Positions 23,032-31,313 of a DNA stretch of 34,749 bases are shown here, in pieces; within the stretch, counting starts at the first letter, position 1; every line of letters begins with the position of its first letter. The stretch spans positions 712,029 through 746,777 of the forward strand of contig NZ_LMUO01000015.1 in the NCBI RefSeq assembly GCF_009765905.1, in the 5' to 3' direction. Below the pieces are notes generated by a model that had not been told where the DNA came from, ran no database searches, and saw only the letters and a list, made by a program, of their open reading frames with translations. Source of the DNA: Mucilaginibacter sp. L196 (GTDB taxonomy: Bacteria; Bacteroidota; Bacteroidia; Sphingobacteriales; Sphingobacteriaceae). Both the position numbers and the translations under genes were made by a program.

Positions 23032-23604
23032 ATGGCCAAAGAAGGTAAATTAATTATATTCTCTGCACCATCCGGAGCTGGTAAAACTACTATAGTACAT
23101 CATTTGCTTGGTAAGATGAGCGACCTGGAGTTTTCCATATCGGCTACTACCCGCGAGGCTCGTGGAGATGAGGTGGACGGTAAAGACTACTACTTCATCA
23201 GCAAGGAAAGCTTTTTGCACCGCATAGCCAAAAAGGAATTTGTAGAGTTTGAGGAAGTATACTCCGGTACATTTTATGGCACTTTACGTACAGAAATTGA
23301 GCGTATCTGGAAAAAAGGCAAAACGGTGATATTTGATATTGATGTGGAAGGTGGTTTACACTTAAAACGTAAATACGACGGGCAGGCGCTGGCTATTTTT
23401 GTTCAGCCGCCATCACTTGAGGTTTTAAAAGAACGTTTAAGCGGCAGGGGAACAGACAGCGCTGAGAAATTAAAAGAACGTTTTGCCAAAGCTGAAAAGG
23501 AACTGAACTATGCCCCGCAGTTTGATGTTATCCTGAAAAACTATGAGCTGGATACGGCATGTGCTGACGCTGAAGTATTAGTAAAGAATTTTTTGAATCA
23601 ATAA
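23032..23604 (+). CDS. gmk: Guanylate kinase
   Basis: A 190-aa kinase converting GMP to GDP. The P-loop is SAPSGAGKTT (residues 10-19), followed by FSISATTREARGDEVDGKDY with the GMP-binding Ser/Arg/Tyr, and EFEEVYSGTFYGT. It follows yicC by 3 bases, and nadD comes next once the inserted four-helix-bundle unit is set aside, which is a common Bacteroidota order. Confidence 0.96.
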   Translation: MAKEGKLIIFSAPSGAGKTTIVHHLLGKMSDLEFSISATTREARGDEVDGKDYYFISKESFLHRIAKKEFVEFEEVYSGTFYGTLRTEIERIWKKGKTVIFDIDVEGGLHLKRKYDGQALAIFVQPPSLEVLKERLSGRGTDSAEKLKERFAKAEKELNYAPQFDVILKNYELDTACADAEVLVKNFLNQ

Positions 23605-23630
23605 TTTTTAGCTATCTTACTGACGCAATC

Positions 23631-24065
23631 AGTTTGCAGTTGCTGGTTTGCAGTTTGCTTAAAAGTATGGGTACATACAAAGATTTATTACTATACAAAA
23701 AAAGCTTTGCCTTGGCTATGGAGATATTCAATGTTACAAAGCAATTTCCTAAAGAAGAAATGTATTCCCTTACGGATCAGATCAGAAGGTCATCAAGATC
23801 TGTTAATATTTGCACCGTCGAAGCATACAGGAAACGAATCTATCCCAATCATTTTATAAGCAAACTTACAGACGTGGATATGGAAAATAGTGAAACGCAG
23901 GGATGGTTGGAATTTTCAAAGGCATGTAATTACATAACAGAGGAAGTTTATAATAAATTATATAATTTGTCGGACGAGATTGGGCGAATTGTTCAATATA
24001 TGATTAGTAATACTGAAAAGTTCGGCGCAAAGTAACTGCTTGCTGCAAACTTAAAACTGCAAACT
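23631..24065. mobile_element. 435-bp unit with symmetric bipartite inverted ends carrying a four-helix-bundle gene
   Basis: The left end has AGTTTGCAGTT (23631-23641), four bases, then GTTTGCAG (23646-23653). The right end shows the exact inverted form: CTGCAAAC (24043-24050), four bases, AACTGCAAACT (24055-24065). Spacing is identical on both sides, so 19 of 23 outer positions match. The only gene inside is the four-helix-bundle ORF. The right end abuts the nadD start (one base before the ATG), so the unit supplies the whole nadD leader. No transposase and no clear target duplication are seen. It resembles rRNA intervening sequences in build. Confidence 0.7.
23667..24035 (+). CDS. Four-helix-bundle protein, S23/23S-rRNA intervening-sequence type
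   Basis: A 122-aa helical protein. The start MGTYKDLLLYKKSFALAMEI and the second block FPKEEMYSLTDQIRRSSRSV match the S23/IVP family, also related to the Avd accessory protein of diversity-generating retroelements. The usual block after that is Ser-Ile-x-x-Asn-Ile-Ala-Glu-Gly; here it reads NICTVEAYRKR, a divergent form. Members bind nucleic acid through a basic face, mostly as pentamers, with unknown purpose. The ATG at 23667 fits the family; the earlier frame start would lie in the left inverted repeat. No reverse transcriptase or template repeat is near. Confidence 0.85.
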   Translation: MGTYKDLLLYKKSFALAMEIFNVTKQFPKEEMYSLTDQIRRSSRSVNICTVEAYRKRIYPNHFISKLTDVDMENSETQGWLEFSKACNYITEEVYNKLYNLSDEIGRIVQYMISNTEKFGAK

Positions 24066-24066
24066 A

Positions 24067-24648
24067 ATGAAGATAGGTTTACTATTCGGTTCATTTAATC
24101 CCATTCATGTAGGCCATTTAATTATTGCCAACTACATGGCCAACTACACCGACCTTGATAAAGTTTGGTTGGTTGTATCACCCCAAAACCCACTAAAAAA
24201 ATACGGCGACCTGATTAATACCTACGACAGGCTGGAGATGGCTAAACTAGCTACCGATAACGCTAAAAATTTGGAAGTTAGCGATGTGGAGCTGAAGCTT
24301 CCGCAACCATCTTATACTATTGATACCCTCGCTCATTTAAAAGAAAAATATCCGCAGCATGAATTCGCGCTGATTATGGGGTCGGACAACCTGGTGTCAT
24401 TACCAAAATGGAAAAACTTTAAACTGATACTGCGCGATTATAAAATATACGTTTACCCGCGCCCTGGATATGAGAACGCCGAGTATGCGTCCCATCCATC
24501 CGTAACTATCACCATGACACCGCAGATGGAACTATCCGCAACCTTCATCCGCAAATCAATCGCTGAAAAAAAAGATGTACGTTTTTTTGTGCCTGATCCG
24601 GTGTTGGAGTTTATTGAGAGTAAGAACCTTTACGGGAAAATCAAATAA
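24067..24648 (+). CDS. nadD: Nicotinate-nucleotide adenylyltransferase
   Basis: A 193-aa nucleotidyltransferase that makes nicotinate adenine dinucleotide in NAD synthesis. It has GLLFGSFNPIHVGHL with the HxGH ATP motif (His-Val-Gly-His), FALIMGSDNLVSLPKWKN for substrate recognition, and the C-terminal SATFIRKSI motif. Length is normal. The ATG follows one base after the inverted right end of the upstream unit, with no separate ribosome-binding site. Confidence 0.95.
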   Translation: MKIGLLFGSFNPIHVGHLIIANYMANYTDLDKVWLVVSPQNPLKKYGDLINTYDRLEMAKLATDNAKNLEVSDVELKLPQPSYTIDTLAHLKEKYPQHEFALIMGSDNLVSLPKWKNFKLILRDYKIYVYPRPGYENAEYASHPSVTITMTPQMELSATFIRKSIAEKKDVRFFVPDPVLEFIESKNLYGKIK

Positions 24649-24788
24649 TGTAAATCCTGTGTTATTTGCATTGGGGTAAGCTTTAGTATATATCAATATT
24701 GGTTTGCTCTTAAGGTATGATAATTGCTTTATTCTGATTTAACCTGAATACTAAAAATCGTATATTTTAATTATTAAAAGGATTGAGT

Positions 24789-24968
24789 ATGCTGACTAAA
24801 GAAAAGATGCATGATCTGATAGATCATTTGCCGGAGGGCTTCTCGTTGGATGACATTGTTGAACGGATAATTTTGTTGCAAAAGCTTGAAACAGCAAGAG
24901 AACAAATTAAAAATGGTGATTATTTGACTGAAGAAGAATTCGATAAGGAAGTTGATACGTGGGACTAA
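24789..24968 (+). CDS. Antitoxin of a RelE/ParE-type pair
   Basis: A 59-aa acidic protein: MLTKEKMHDLIDHLPEGFSL, then DDIVERIILLQKLETAREQI and an acidic tail with LTEEEFDKEVDTW. It fits the small helical antitoxins that pair with RelE/ParE toxins in Bacteroidota (the tail fills the toxin groove). AAAAGGA lies before the ATG at 24789; the TTG at 24783 is an alternative start. Its stop overlaps the toxin gene. Confidence 0.75.
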   Translation: MLTKEKMHDLIDHLPEGFSLDDIVERIILLQKLETAREQIKNGDYLTEEEFDKEVDTWD

Positions 24969-25273
24969 AAATAGTTTATTCTAAAATATCCTTACAGAAT
25001 TTAAGAGAAATTTACGATTACATAAGAAGGAATTTGCCTTATTATGCCAAATATGAAATACAGTTAATTCGTACAGCGATTAAAAAATTAAAGGATAATC
25101 CTTTATTGGGTAAGGTATTTGAAAAGTCGGAGGATGAATTTACGAGAGAATTAATCTATAGAAACTATCGTATAATTTATGACATCATTCAGGATAAAGA
25201 AATCAATATCCTCTCCATTCACCATCACGCCCGCCTCATTAGCAATAACCCAGCTTTTAAGGATGATGAATAA
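24959..25273 (+). CDS. RelE/ParE-family toxin
   Basis: A 104-aa protein starting at GTG 24959, overlapping the antitoxin by 10 bases. VYSKISLQNLREIYDYIRRN, then LIRTAIKKLKDNPLLGKVFE and RELIYRNYRIIYDIIQDKEI followed by LSIHHHARLI give the ParE/RelE fold order with the closing His-His-x-Ala-Arg. ParE-like members poison gyrase and RelE-like ones cut mRNA in the ribosome; the lack of certain active-site residues prevents a choice. The pair sits between nadD and miaE as a small insert. Confidence 0.85.
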   Translation: MGLKIVYSKISLQNLREIYDYIRRNLPYYAKYEIQLIRTAIKKLKDNPLLGKVFEKSEDEFTRELIYRNYRIIYDIIQDKEINILSIHHHARLISNNPAFKDDE

Positions 25274-25277
25274 CGCT

Positions 25278-25285
25278 TACCTTTG
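25278..25285 (+). promoter_or_regulatory. -7 box directly before miaE
   Basis: TACCTTTG matches TAnnTTTG and ends five bases before the GTG start at 25291, consistent with a leaderless transcript. Confidence 0.5.
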
Positions 25286-25290
25286 CATTT

Positions 25291-25890
25291 GTGAGCGAGA
25301 AAACCATACTTAAACTGCAGTTACCTACCGACCCGACCTGGGTAAAGAATGTTGTGGAAAGCAACATTGAAGAACTATTAACCGACCATGCTTTTTGTGA
25401 ACAGAAAGCCGCCAGCAATGCCATCACCCTTATTGTTCAAAACCCTAATTTATCTGACCTGGTGCAGGAGATGATCGCTTTAGCGCAGGAGGAAATGGAT
25501 CATTTTAAACGAGTACATGAACTAATTGTGCAGCGTGGTTTCGTACTAGGCCGGGAACGCAAGGATAATTATGTAGGCGAATTGCAAAAGTTTATTGTAA
25601 AAGGCGGAGGCCGTACCACACAGTTGGTTGATAGATTGCTTTTTTCGGCGATGATTGAGGCAAGGAGTTGTGAGCGGTTTAAAGTACTCTCGGAAAATAT
25701 TGAGGATGCGGAACTCGCAGCTTTTTACCATGAACTGATGGTAAGCGAGGCCACGCATTATGCCATGTTTATTCGTTTAGCTAAAAAGTATTGTGGCGAT
25801 ATTGATGTGGACGCGCGATGGAAAGAATACCTGGCGCATGAGGCTGTAGTGATACAAAATTATGGAAAGATGGAACGCATACATGGGTAG
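25291..25890 (+). CDS. miaE: tRNA-(ms2io6A)-hydroxylase
   Basis: A 199-aa di-iron protein of the ferritin-like fold that hydroxylates the isoprenyl group of ms2i6A37 in tRNA. Iron ligands are visible as EEMDHFKRVHE (E-x-x-H), MIEARSCERF, and VSEATHYAMFIRLA (E-x-x-H). GTG at 25291 is the only start before the conserved LQLPTDPTWVKNVVESNIEE block. The partner methylthiolation genes are not here. Confidence 0.9.
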   Translation: MSEKTILKLQLPTDPTWVKNVVESNIEELLTDHAFCEQKAASNAITLIVQNPNLSDLVQEMIALAQEEMDHFKRVHELIVQRGFVLGRERKDNYVGELQKFIVKGGGRTTQLVDRLLFSAMIEARSCERFKVLSENIEDAELAAFYHELMVSEATHYAMFIRLAKKYCGDIDVDARWKEYLAHEAVVIQNYGKMERIHG

Positions 25891-25960
25891 TTTATCCATA
25901 CAAAACGGCTGATTACCGATACTCCATTCGATAAGTTGTTAACTATAGCTTGATTTGTAC

Positions 25961-27157
25961 ATGTCGAGATTTAAAATATTTATAGTTACCATACACATTG
26001 CGGGCTGGCTTTTATTTATGGCTTTCCCGCTTTTGTTTTTAAACGGAGGGGAGAACAGCAGTGCCATATCTGTATTAAAAAATTATTCCTACTGGTTATT
26101 TGGCGGTACGTATATCATACTATTTTATATTAACGGGTATCTACTCATTCCCCGGTTGTTCTTACGTAAAAAGTATATTGATTACGCTATTCTTGTTTTT
26201 GTGCTTTTTAGCTGTGTTTATGTAATTAAACCATTCGATAAGCTGGTAATAAATGCCGAAACCCATACAAATATTTCATTTCCTGAAGGTGGGCCGGGAT
26301 TTGGCCCGCCGCCGCAAGGCTCTAATGTGCCGCCGCAGGATGGTATGAATAGGCCACCAATGAACAGCCATCAAGGGCCGTCATCATCTGCAAATAACAA
26401 CGCGCCACAATTTAATAACCAACATCAGCCGCCGGGTAATCATATTCCCGGGCCTCAGAACAGGCTGCATTTTGATAGCACCAGCCTGTTTATATTTTTA
26501 ATGATAATGGCTATAAGTACTGCTATAAAAGTGGTACAGCAATGGCAGTTGACAGAGCAGCGCGCCGCCCGTGCCGAAACAGATAAGGCCACCGCGGAGC
26601 TATCGTTTTTAAAGGCACAGATCAATCCTCATTTTTTATTTAATACCCTTAATAATATTTATACGCTGGCTGTTACGCATGATGAAAGTGCTGCTGATAG
26701 CATTATGAAGCTATCAAACATTATGCGCTATGTTACCGATGAGGTTACGACTGATTTTGTGCCACTGCAAAGTGAAGTTGATTGTATAAGCGATTATATT
26801 GAATTGCAGCGCATCAGGATGAATGATAAGACACCAGTGAATTTTACAGTAAGGGGCGATATACAGCATAAAATAATACCGCCGTTAGTATTGATGACCT
26901 TTATTGAAAATGTTTTTAAATACGGTATTAGTAAACAGGAGCCATCAATCATCGATATAAATATTGATGTAGCGGAGTCTGCCGTTTCATTCTTTTGCCA
27001 AAACAGGATATTTATCAGAAATTCGGATACACAAAGAATGGGCATCGGTATAAAAAATACAAAACAACGGTTAGAACATTTATATAACGGCAGGCATTTG
27101 TTATATATAACTAACGATGATGAGTTTTACACCGTTCAGCTTGTTTTGCAATCCTGA
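25961..27157 (+). CDS. LytS/YehU-type sensor histidine kinase
   Basis: A 398-aa kinase. Three membrane segments (about residues 5-25, 42-62, 67-88) precede a Pro/Gly/Asn/Gln-rich loop at about 107-165 (with FGPPPQGSNVPPQ), then a fourth segment (about 172-188) and a coiled coil. The His_kinase domain carries INPHFLFNTLNNIY with phospho-acceptor His224. The ATPase part has TFIENVFKYGI (N box) and MGIGIKNTKQRLE (G box). The response regulator starts 2 bases after the stop. The loop lies outside the membrane if the N-terminus is in, and would be the sensing part. ATG 25961 is preferred over TTG 25955. Confidence 0.93.
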   Translation: MSRFKIFIVTIHIAGWLLFMAFPLLFLNGGENSSAISVLKNYSYWLFGGTYIILFYINGYLLIPRLFLRKKYIDYAILVFVLFSCVYVIKPFDKLVINAETHTNISFPEGGPGFGPPPQGSNVPPQDGMNRPPMNSHQGPSSSANNNAPQFNNQHQPPGNHIPGPQNRLHFDSTSLFIFLMIMAISTAIKVVQQWQLTEQRAARAETDKATAELSFLKAQINPHFLFNTLNNIYTLAVTHDESAADSIMKLSNIMRYVTDEVTTDFVPLQSEVDCISDYIELQRIRMNDKTPVNFTVRGDIQHKIIPPLVLMTFIENVFKYGISKQEPSIIDINIDVAESAVSFFCQNRIFIRNSDTQRMGIGIKNTKQRLEHLYNGRHLLYITNDDEFYTVQLVLQS

Positions 27158-27159
27158 GT

Positions 27160-27864
27160 ATGGCACCACTTAAATGTATAGCTATTGATGATGAACCGCT
27201 GGCGCTAAAACTAATGCGCGAGTATGTAATGCGCACGCCGTCGTTGCAAATGGTGCATACTTTTGATGATGCGATAACAGGCGCCGAGTTCCTGAAAAAG
27301 TCGCCGGTTGATATATTGTTTATCGATATTAATATGCCCGATATAACCGGTATTGATTTGGTACGATCACTTGAAAAAAAGCCTATTGTTATTTTTACTA
27401 CAGCCTACAAAAACTTCGCTTATGAGGGTTTTGAGCTGGAGGCGCTCGATTATCTTTTAAAGCCGATTGACTTTAATCGGTTTACTAAAGGGGTGGAAAA
27501 AGCGATAGCGTATCATCAATATAAAAACACCCCTGTTGCAGAGCAGCGTGATGAAAGTTTGTATGTGTATTCGGAGTACAGGATGGTGAAAATTAGCCTG
27601 AAGGATATTGAATATATAGAAAGCATGGAGGATTATATAAAAATTCACATACATAAGGCTAAAACTATTTTGACGCTGATGCCCCTAAAAACGGTGCTCG
27701 AAAAATTACCTGCCGATAAGTTTCAGCGTATTCACCGCAGTTATATTATTCCGGTTAATAAAATTATATCGATAAAAGGACGTAAGATACAATTGGCTGA
27801 TGTTGAATTGCCTGTAAGCGAAAGTTATGTGTCATTTATCCGTGATTGGATGAAATATAGGTAA
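27160..27864 (+). CDS. LytTR-family response regulator
   Basis: A 234-aa regulator. The receiver domain has acidic pair D10-D11 and phospho-acceptor D56 in LFIDINMPDI, then TTAYKNFAYEGFELEALDYL and the conserved Lys of LLKPI. The C-terminal LytTR DNA-binding domain (about 130-234) has IEYIESMEDYIKIHI, LPADKFQRIHRSYIIPVNKI and LPVSESY. It is the partner of the preceding kinase and should bind paired sites at promoters it controls. Confidence 0.94.
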   Translation: MAPLKCIAIDDEPLALKLMREYVMRTPSLQMVHTFDDAITGAEFLKKSPVDILFIDINMPDITGIDLVRSLEKKPIVIFTTAYKNFAYEGFELEALDYLLKPIDFNRFTKGVEKAIAYHQYKNTPVAEQRDESLYVYSEYRMVKISLKDIEYIESMEDYIKIHIHKAKTILTLMPLKTVLEKLPADKFQRIHRSYIIPVNKIISIKGRKIQLADVELPVSESYVSFIRDWMKYR

Positions 27865-27874
27865 AAACAATATT

Positions 27875-27903
27875 TATCGGTACAAAAACCCTGTTTACCG
27901 ATA
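27875..27903. promoter_or_regulatory. Inverted TATCGGTA/TACCGATA repeat
   Basis: TATCGGTA (27875-27882) and TACCGATA (27896-27903) form perfect 8-base arms 13 bases apart, just after the regulator gene and 75 bases before the dioxygenase-like gene. TTACCGATAC also occurs at 25913-25922, upstream of the kinase. It may be a site for the LytTR regulator or a weak terminator. The octamer also occurs in coding sequence. Confidence 0.35.
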
Positions 27904-27977
27904 CCTTAAAGAATAGCCGCACAACTATCCTGACTTTTATAATGTGATTAACGAATGTTGACCTAATTATAAAGAAG

Positions 27978-28736
27978 ATGGAACGGAAAAACTTTTTAAG
28001 AACCTTTGCAGTAGCAGCCGCTGCGGGCCCCATGTTGTTAGATGCTTGTGGAAAGGACGCCTCAACAAAAACATCGACTACTACCACAACCACCACAACG
28101 GGATCATCAAGTACAACAGTAAGTGAATCAGGTAGTTGTACGGTAACACCAACTGAAACAGAAGGACCGTTCCCATATCCCGGTGGCGAAATTAACGACC
28201 CGCTTAACCGTACCGATATTACCGGCAGCCAAACCGGCATACCAATCTCTTATACTTTTTTGGTTGTTAATACTAATAATAGTTGTGCCGTAGTTTCGGG
28301 CGCAAGGGTTGATATATGGCATTGCAATAAGGATGGCTATTACTCGGGCTATGGCAACCAACCAGGCATATTGGGTACTGAAACCTATGTGGGCGAAACC
28401 TGGCTGCGCGGTTATGAAATTACCAATAGCTATGGCATAGTTACATTTAGTTCTATTTATCCCGGTTGGTATTCGCCAAGGGCAACACATATCCACCTGG
28501 AAATTTACATCGACAGTGTTTTAAAGAAAACGGCGCAACTGGCTTTTCCTGAAAGTATATCAAACGCGGTACAGGTAAGTACTTTGTATGCTGCGCATGG
28601 TGCTAATCCAACTACTAATTCTGCTGACAGTGTTTTTGGAGATTCAGCTACCGACCTGGCGAATGAAACGCTATCATTAACGGGCAGCCTTACAGCAGGA
28701 TATGCAGGCACCTATACTATTGGTTTGGCTTTGTAA
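27978..28736 (+). CDS. Intradiol-ring-cleavage dioxygenase-fold lipoprotein
   Basis: A 252-aa protein. The N-terminus (MERKNFLRTFAVAAAAGPML, then LDAC) reads as a lipoprotein signal with an arginine-poor export stretch. A Ser/Thr-rich linker follows (about 27-50). The fold has GPFPYPGGEINDPLNR, VDIWHCNKDGYYSGYG and GWYSPRATHIHLEI. Expected iron ligands are Tyr122, Tyr161, His171 and His173, the Tyr2His2 set of protocatechuate and catechol dioxygenases. Surface-anchored members are common in soil Bacteroidota and may open catechol-type rings from plant matter. The true substrate is unknown. Confidence 0.88.
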   Translation: MERKNFLRTFAVAAAAGPMLLDACGKDASTKTSTTTTTTTTGSSSTTVSESGSCTVTPTETEGPFPYPGGEINDPLNRTDITGSQTGIPISYTFLVVNTNNSCAVVSGARVDIWHCNKDGYYSGYGNQPGILGTETYVGETWLRGYEITNSYGIVTFSSIYPGWYSPRATHIHLEIYIDSVLKKTAQLAFPESISNAVQVSTLYAAHGANPTTNSADSVFGDSATDLANETLSLTGSLTAGYAGTYTIGLAL

Positions 28737-28753
28737 ATATCATCAACCCCAAA

Positions 28754-29299
28754 ATGGAAAAGGCATTAATAAAACTTGCTTATAAGCAGGTGATAGCTAT
28801 AAAAGATGAAGGTAATTTTGAAAAGAAAGTGTTTAACGCTACGTACCAGGAGTTCCTTTTAAAATCGCAAGCTTATAATCCCGACAGGAAGCTTAAAACC
28901 TTTACCCAGCTGAAAGCAAGTGATGGCAGGGCAAATTCATTGCATTATAAACTCAGCTTTGCCATTGGCGGTTTTTTAAAAAGCTTAAATAATAAAATTC
29001 CTTTTTTGAAAGATAATGCCGGGAATAGTTTGGTTTTTGACGTGCCAGTTTTTGAGTTAGTAGAATCGGATATTGAAGATAAAGAAGCACATATAGTGGC
29101 TATAAACTATATCACTTGTGTATTAACACTGTTAAGTGTTATAGGCGAATATTTGATATTGGCTATTGGTGATGTAAACCCCGAGGGGGGGGCTGAAACA
29201 ATAACTGTGAAGATGCAGCCCGGCCTGTCGATTATATCTTATAAAGGAAGGTACCAGACTTATAATACCCCGATTAATGGGCAGGAGGTTTTTGCCTGA
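28754..29299 (+). CDS. Conserved-looking protein, unknown
   Basis: A 181-aa protein without signal peptide. The first half is helical (MEKALIKLAYKQVIAIKDEG), the middle has VFDVPVFELVESDIEDKEAH, and a hydrophobic segment (INYITCVLTLLSVIGEYLIL) is at about 114-133. The end is beta-rich. I do not recognise a domain. It starts 17 bases after the dioxygenase-like gene and probably shares its transcript. A terminator-like hairpin follows. Confidence 0.55.
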   Translation: MEKALIKLAYKQVIAIKDEGNFEKKVFNATYQEFLLKSQAYNPDRKLKTFTQLKASDGRANSLHYKLSFAIGGFLKSLNNKIPFLKDNAGNSLVFDVPVFELVESDIEDKEAHIVAINYITCVLTLLSVIGEYLILAIGDVNPEGGAETITVKMQPGLSIISYKGRYQTYNTPINGQEVFA

Positions 29300-29350
29300 T
29301 GTTTAACCGCATAAAAAGCTTTGTTTTATAATGATGGTGTGTTTTAATCG

Positions 29351-29374
29351 AGAGCGCCTGCAGCAATGCGGGCG
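29351..29374 (+). terminator. Terminator-like hairpin before the gliding-motility-domain gene
   Basis: AGCGCCTGC (29351-29359) pairs with GCGGGCGCT (29366-29374) with one wobble, followed by a T-rich run. It overlaps the long frame of the next gene and so supports the later start at 29394. Confidence 0.6.
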
Positions 29375-29393
29375 CTTATTTAGTTTTATTAGT

Positions 29394-31313
29394 ATGCATA
29401 ACGCGGTAAGTAAGCTGCTTATATTTATTTTTGCTTTGTTGATGTTTATTTCGATAAATACACATGCGCAAAGTTTAGGTGACCCGGTAGTACACATTAC
29501 ATTTGGCGCCGGAACAAGTACGCATGCCGGGGCGCTGGCCGCCGATTCGGGTACAACAAGTTACACGTATTCCAGTGCTGATTTCCCCACCGATGGCTCC
29601 TATACTATTGAGAATACCACGGCAGGTGCCGGGAATGTATGGTGGTCGACAACCGATCATACCGGGGATCCGGGCGGCTATATGATGATCGTAAATGCAT
29701 CCGTATCCAAAACAGATTATTTTTATAAAAGAGAGGTAGATGGGCTTTGCGGAGGAACAACGTACCAATTTTCGGCATGGATCGGTAATTTATTGAGGAG
29801 CGAGGACCTTAGCCCGCCCAATATAACCTTTGGCTTATATCAAACTGATGGTACGTTAATACAAAGCTATACCACGGGCGTTATCCCGTTGCAGCCTACC
29901 GGGTTTAAATGGGTGCAGTTCGCTTTTAATTTTAGCCTGCCTGCAGGCACATCAAATGTTATTATTAAGATGACTAATAACAGTAATGGTGGCGCACCCG
30001 CGAATGATGAAGCACTTGACGATATTACGTTTAGCCCTTACGGGCCGGCATTGGTTGCCAGCTTTAGCGGAAGTGCTTCATCAACCACAGAAACAGAATG
30101 CGCCGGGCAAACTACACCGCAAACTTTAACTGTTCCGCCGGTAACAGGTTATACCAACCCGGCTTATCAATGGCAACTCAATACGGGTAATGGCTGGAAT
30201 GATATATCGGGGGCCACCGCATTATCTTTAACGGTTAACCCCACTACCGCTGGTACTTATTTATACCGTTTGGCCAGTGCGGAGAGCGCCAATATAAGCT
30301 CATTAAGTTGCCGTATAGTTTCAAATGTGCTTACGTTAACTGTTAATAGCGCGCCATCGGCAACTGTTACGGCTAATACGCCATTGTGTACTGGCAATGC
30401 GTTAAATCTGTCGGTATCCAGCGGTACAAATTATAGTTGGACGGGGCCCAATGGTTTTACATCAACACTGCAAAATCCTGTCATTTCTAACATCACTGCG
30501 GCTGGTGCAGGTGTTTACACAGCTACCGTTACCAGCGGCAATTGTAGCGCGACAAGTTCGGTAACGGTTAGTGTTTATGCCCAGCCCGTGGCCGATGCGG
30601 GTAGTGATGTTACCATTTGCTCTGGCGAAAGTACTACGCTGAATGCCTCAGGCGGATTGAGCTATAGCTGGTCGCCGACTACCGGGTTATCCGACCCAAC
30701 AATCGCTAACCCTGTCGCTAGTCCTACTGATACCACTGAATATGTAGTTACCGTAAGCAACAGCAATGCCTGTACCGCTACTGATACTGTAATGGTAAAC
30801 GTATTGCAAAAACCGGTTGCCAATGCCGGGGCTGATAAATTTATAACACAAGGGCAAAGTGTAACGCTTGACGGCACGGCAAAAGGATCAAACGTGAGCT
30901 ATTACTGGACGCCAGATGAATATTTAAGTAATGATACGGTGTTAAGGCCGGTTTCCAGTCCGCCGGAGGATATTACGTATACTTTGCATGTGGTATCAAA
31001 TGTTGGCTGCGGGGCGGAGGCAACCGATAATGTGTTTGTACGGGTATATAAAAAGGTAGTTATCCCCAATACTTTTACGCCTAACGGCGATGGTATTAAC
31101 GATACCTGGGATATTGTAGCACTGAATACTTATCCGGAATCGGTAACGCAGGTATTTAACCGTTACGGCACGCTTGTTTACAAAAGCAAGGGTTACAGTA
31201 TAGCCTGGGATGGGAAATACAATAACCAGTTAGTGCCCGCGGGTACTTATTATTATATTATCGATTTGAAAAATGGGGATGTGTTTTCGGGATGGGTGTT
31301 GGTGATGCGATAG
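29394..31313 (+). CDS. Secreted adhesin-like protein with gliding-motility (T9SS) C-terminal domain
   Basis: A 639-aa surface protein. ATG 29394 gives a signal peptide (MHNAVSKLLIFIFALLMFIS, cleavage after HAQ); the frame open from 29331 adds 21 residues over a terminator. An N-terminal lectin-like beta domain (to about residue 215) is followed by four or so Ig/PKD-type modules. These have recurring GxNYSWTGPNGF and LSYSWSPTTGLSDP phrases. The C-terminus NTFTPNGDGINDTWDI to NGDVFSGWVLVMR is the type B sorting domain used by the type IX secretion system. It should be exported and attached to the cell surface for adhesion or motility. The repeats are Thr/Ser rich. Confidence 0.9.
   Translation: MHNAVSKLLIFIFALLMFISINTHAQSLGDPVVHITFGAGTSTHAGALAADSGTTSYTYSSADFPTDGSYTIENTTAGAGNVWWSTTDHTGDPGGYMMIVNASVSKTDYFYKREVDGLCGGTTYQFSAWIGNLLRSEDLSPPNITFGLYQTDGTLIQSYTTGVIPLQPTGFKWVQFAFNFSLPAGTSNVIIKMTNNSNGGAPANDEALDDITFSPYGPALVASFSGSASSTTETECAGQTTPQTLTVPPVTGYTNPAYQWQLNTGNGWNDISGATALSLTVNPTTAGTYLYRLASAESANISSLSCRIVSNVLTLTVNSAPSATVTANTPLCTGNALNLSVSSGTNYSWTGPNGFTSTLQNPVISNITAAGAGVYTATVTSGNCSATSSVTVSVYAQPVADAGSDVTICSGESTTLNASGGLSYSWSPTTGLSDPTIANPVASPTDTTEYVVTVSNSNACTATDTVMVNVLQKPVANAGADKFITQGQSVTLDGTAKGSNVSYYWTPDEYLSNDTVLRPVSSPPEDITYTLHVVSNVGCGAEATDNVFVRVYKKVVIPNTFTPNGDGINDTWDIVALNTYPESVTQVFNRYGTLVYKSKGYSIAWDGKYNNQLVPAGTYYYIIDLKNGDVFSGWVLVMR

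Noticed and set aside
23667..24035. Accessory protein (Avd) of a diversity-generating retroelement
   Set aside because: No reverse transcriptase, template repeat or variable-repeat target is present near; the gene fits the S23/intervening-sequence branch better.
29331..29393. Longer N-terminus of the gliding-motility-domain protein
   Set aside because: It overlaps a terminator-like hairpin and precedes a proper signal peptide; start moved to 29394.
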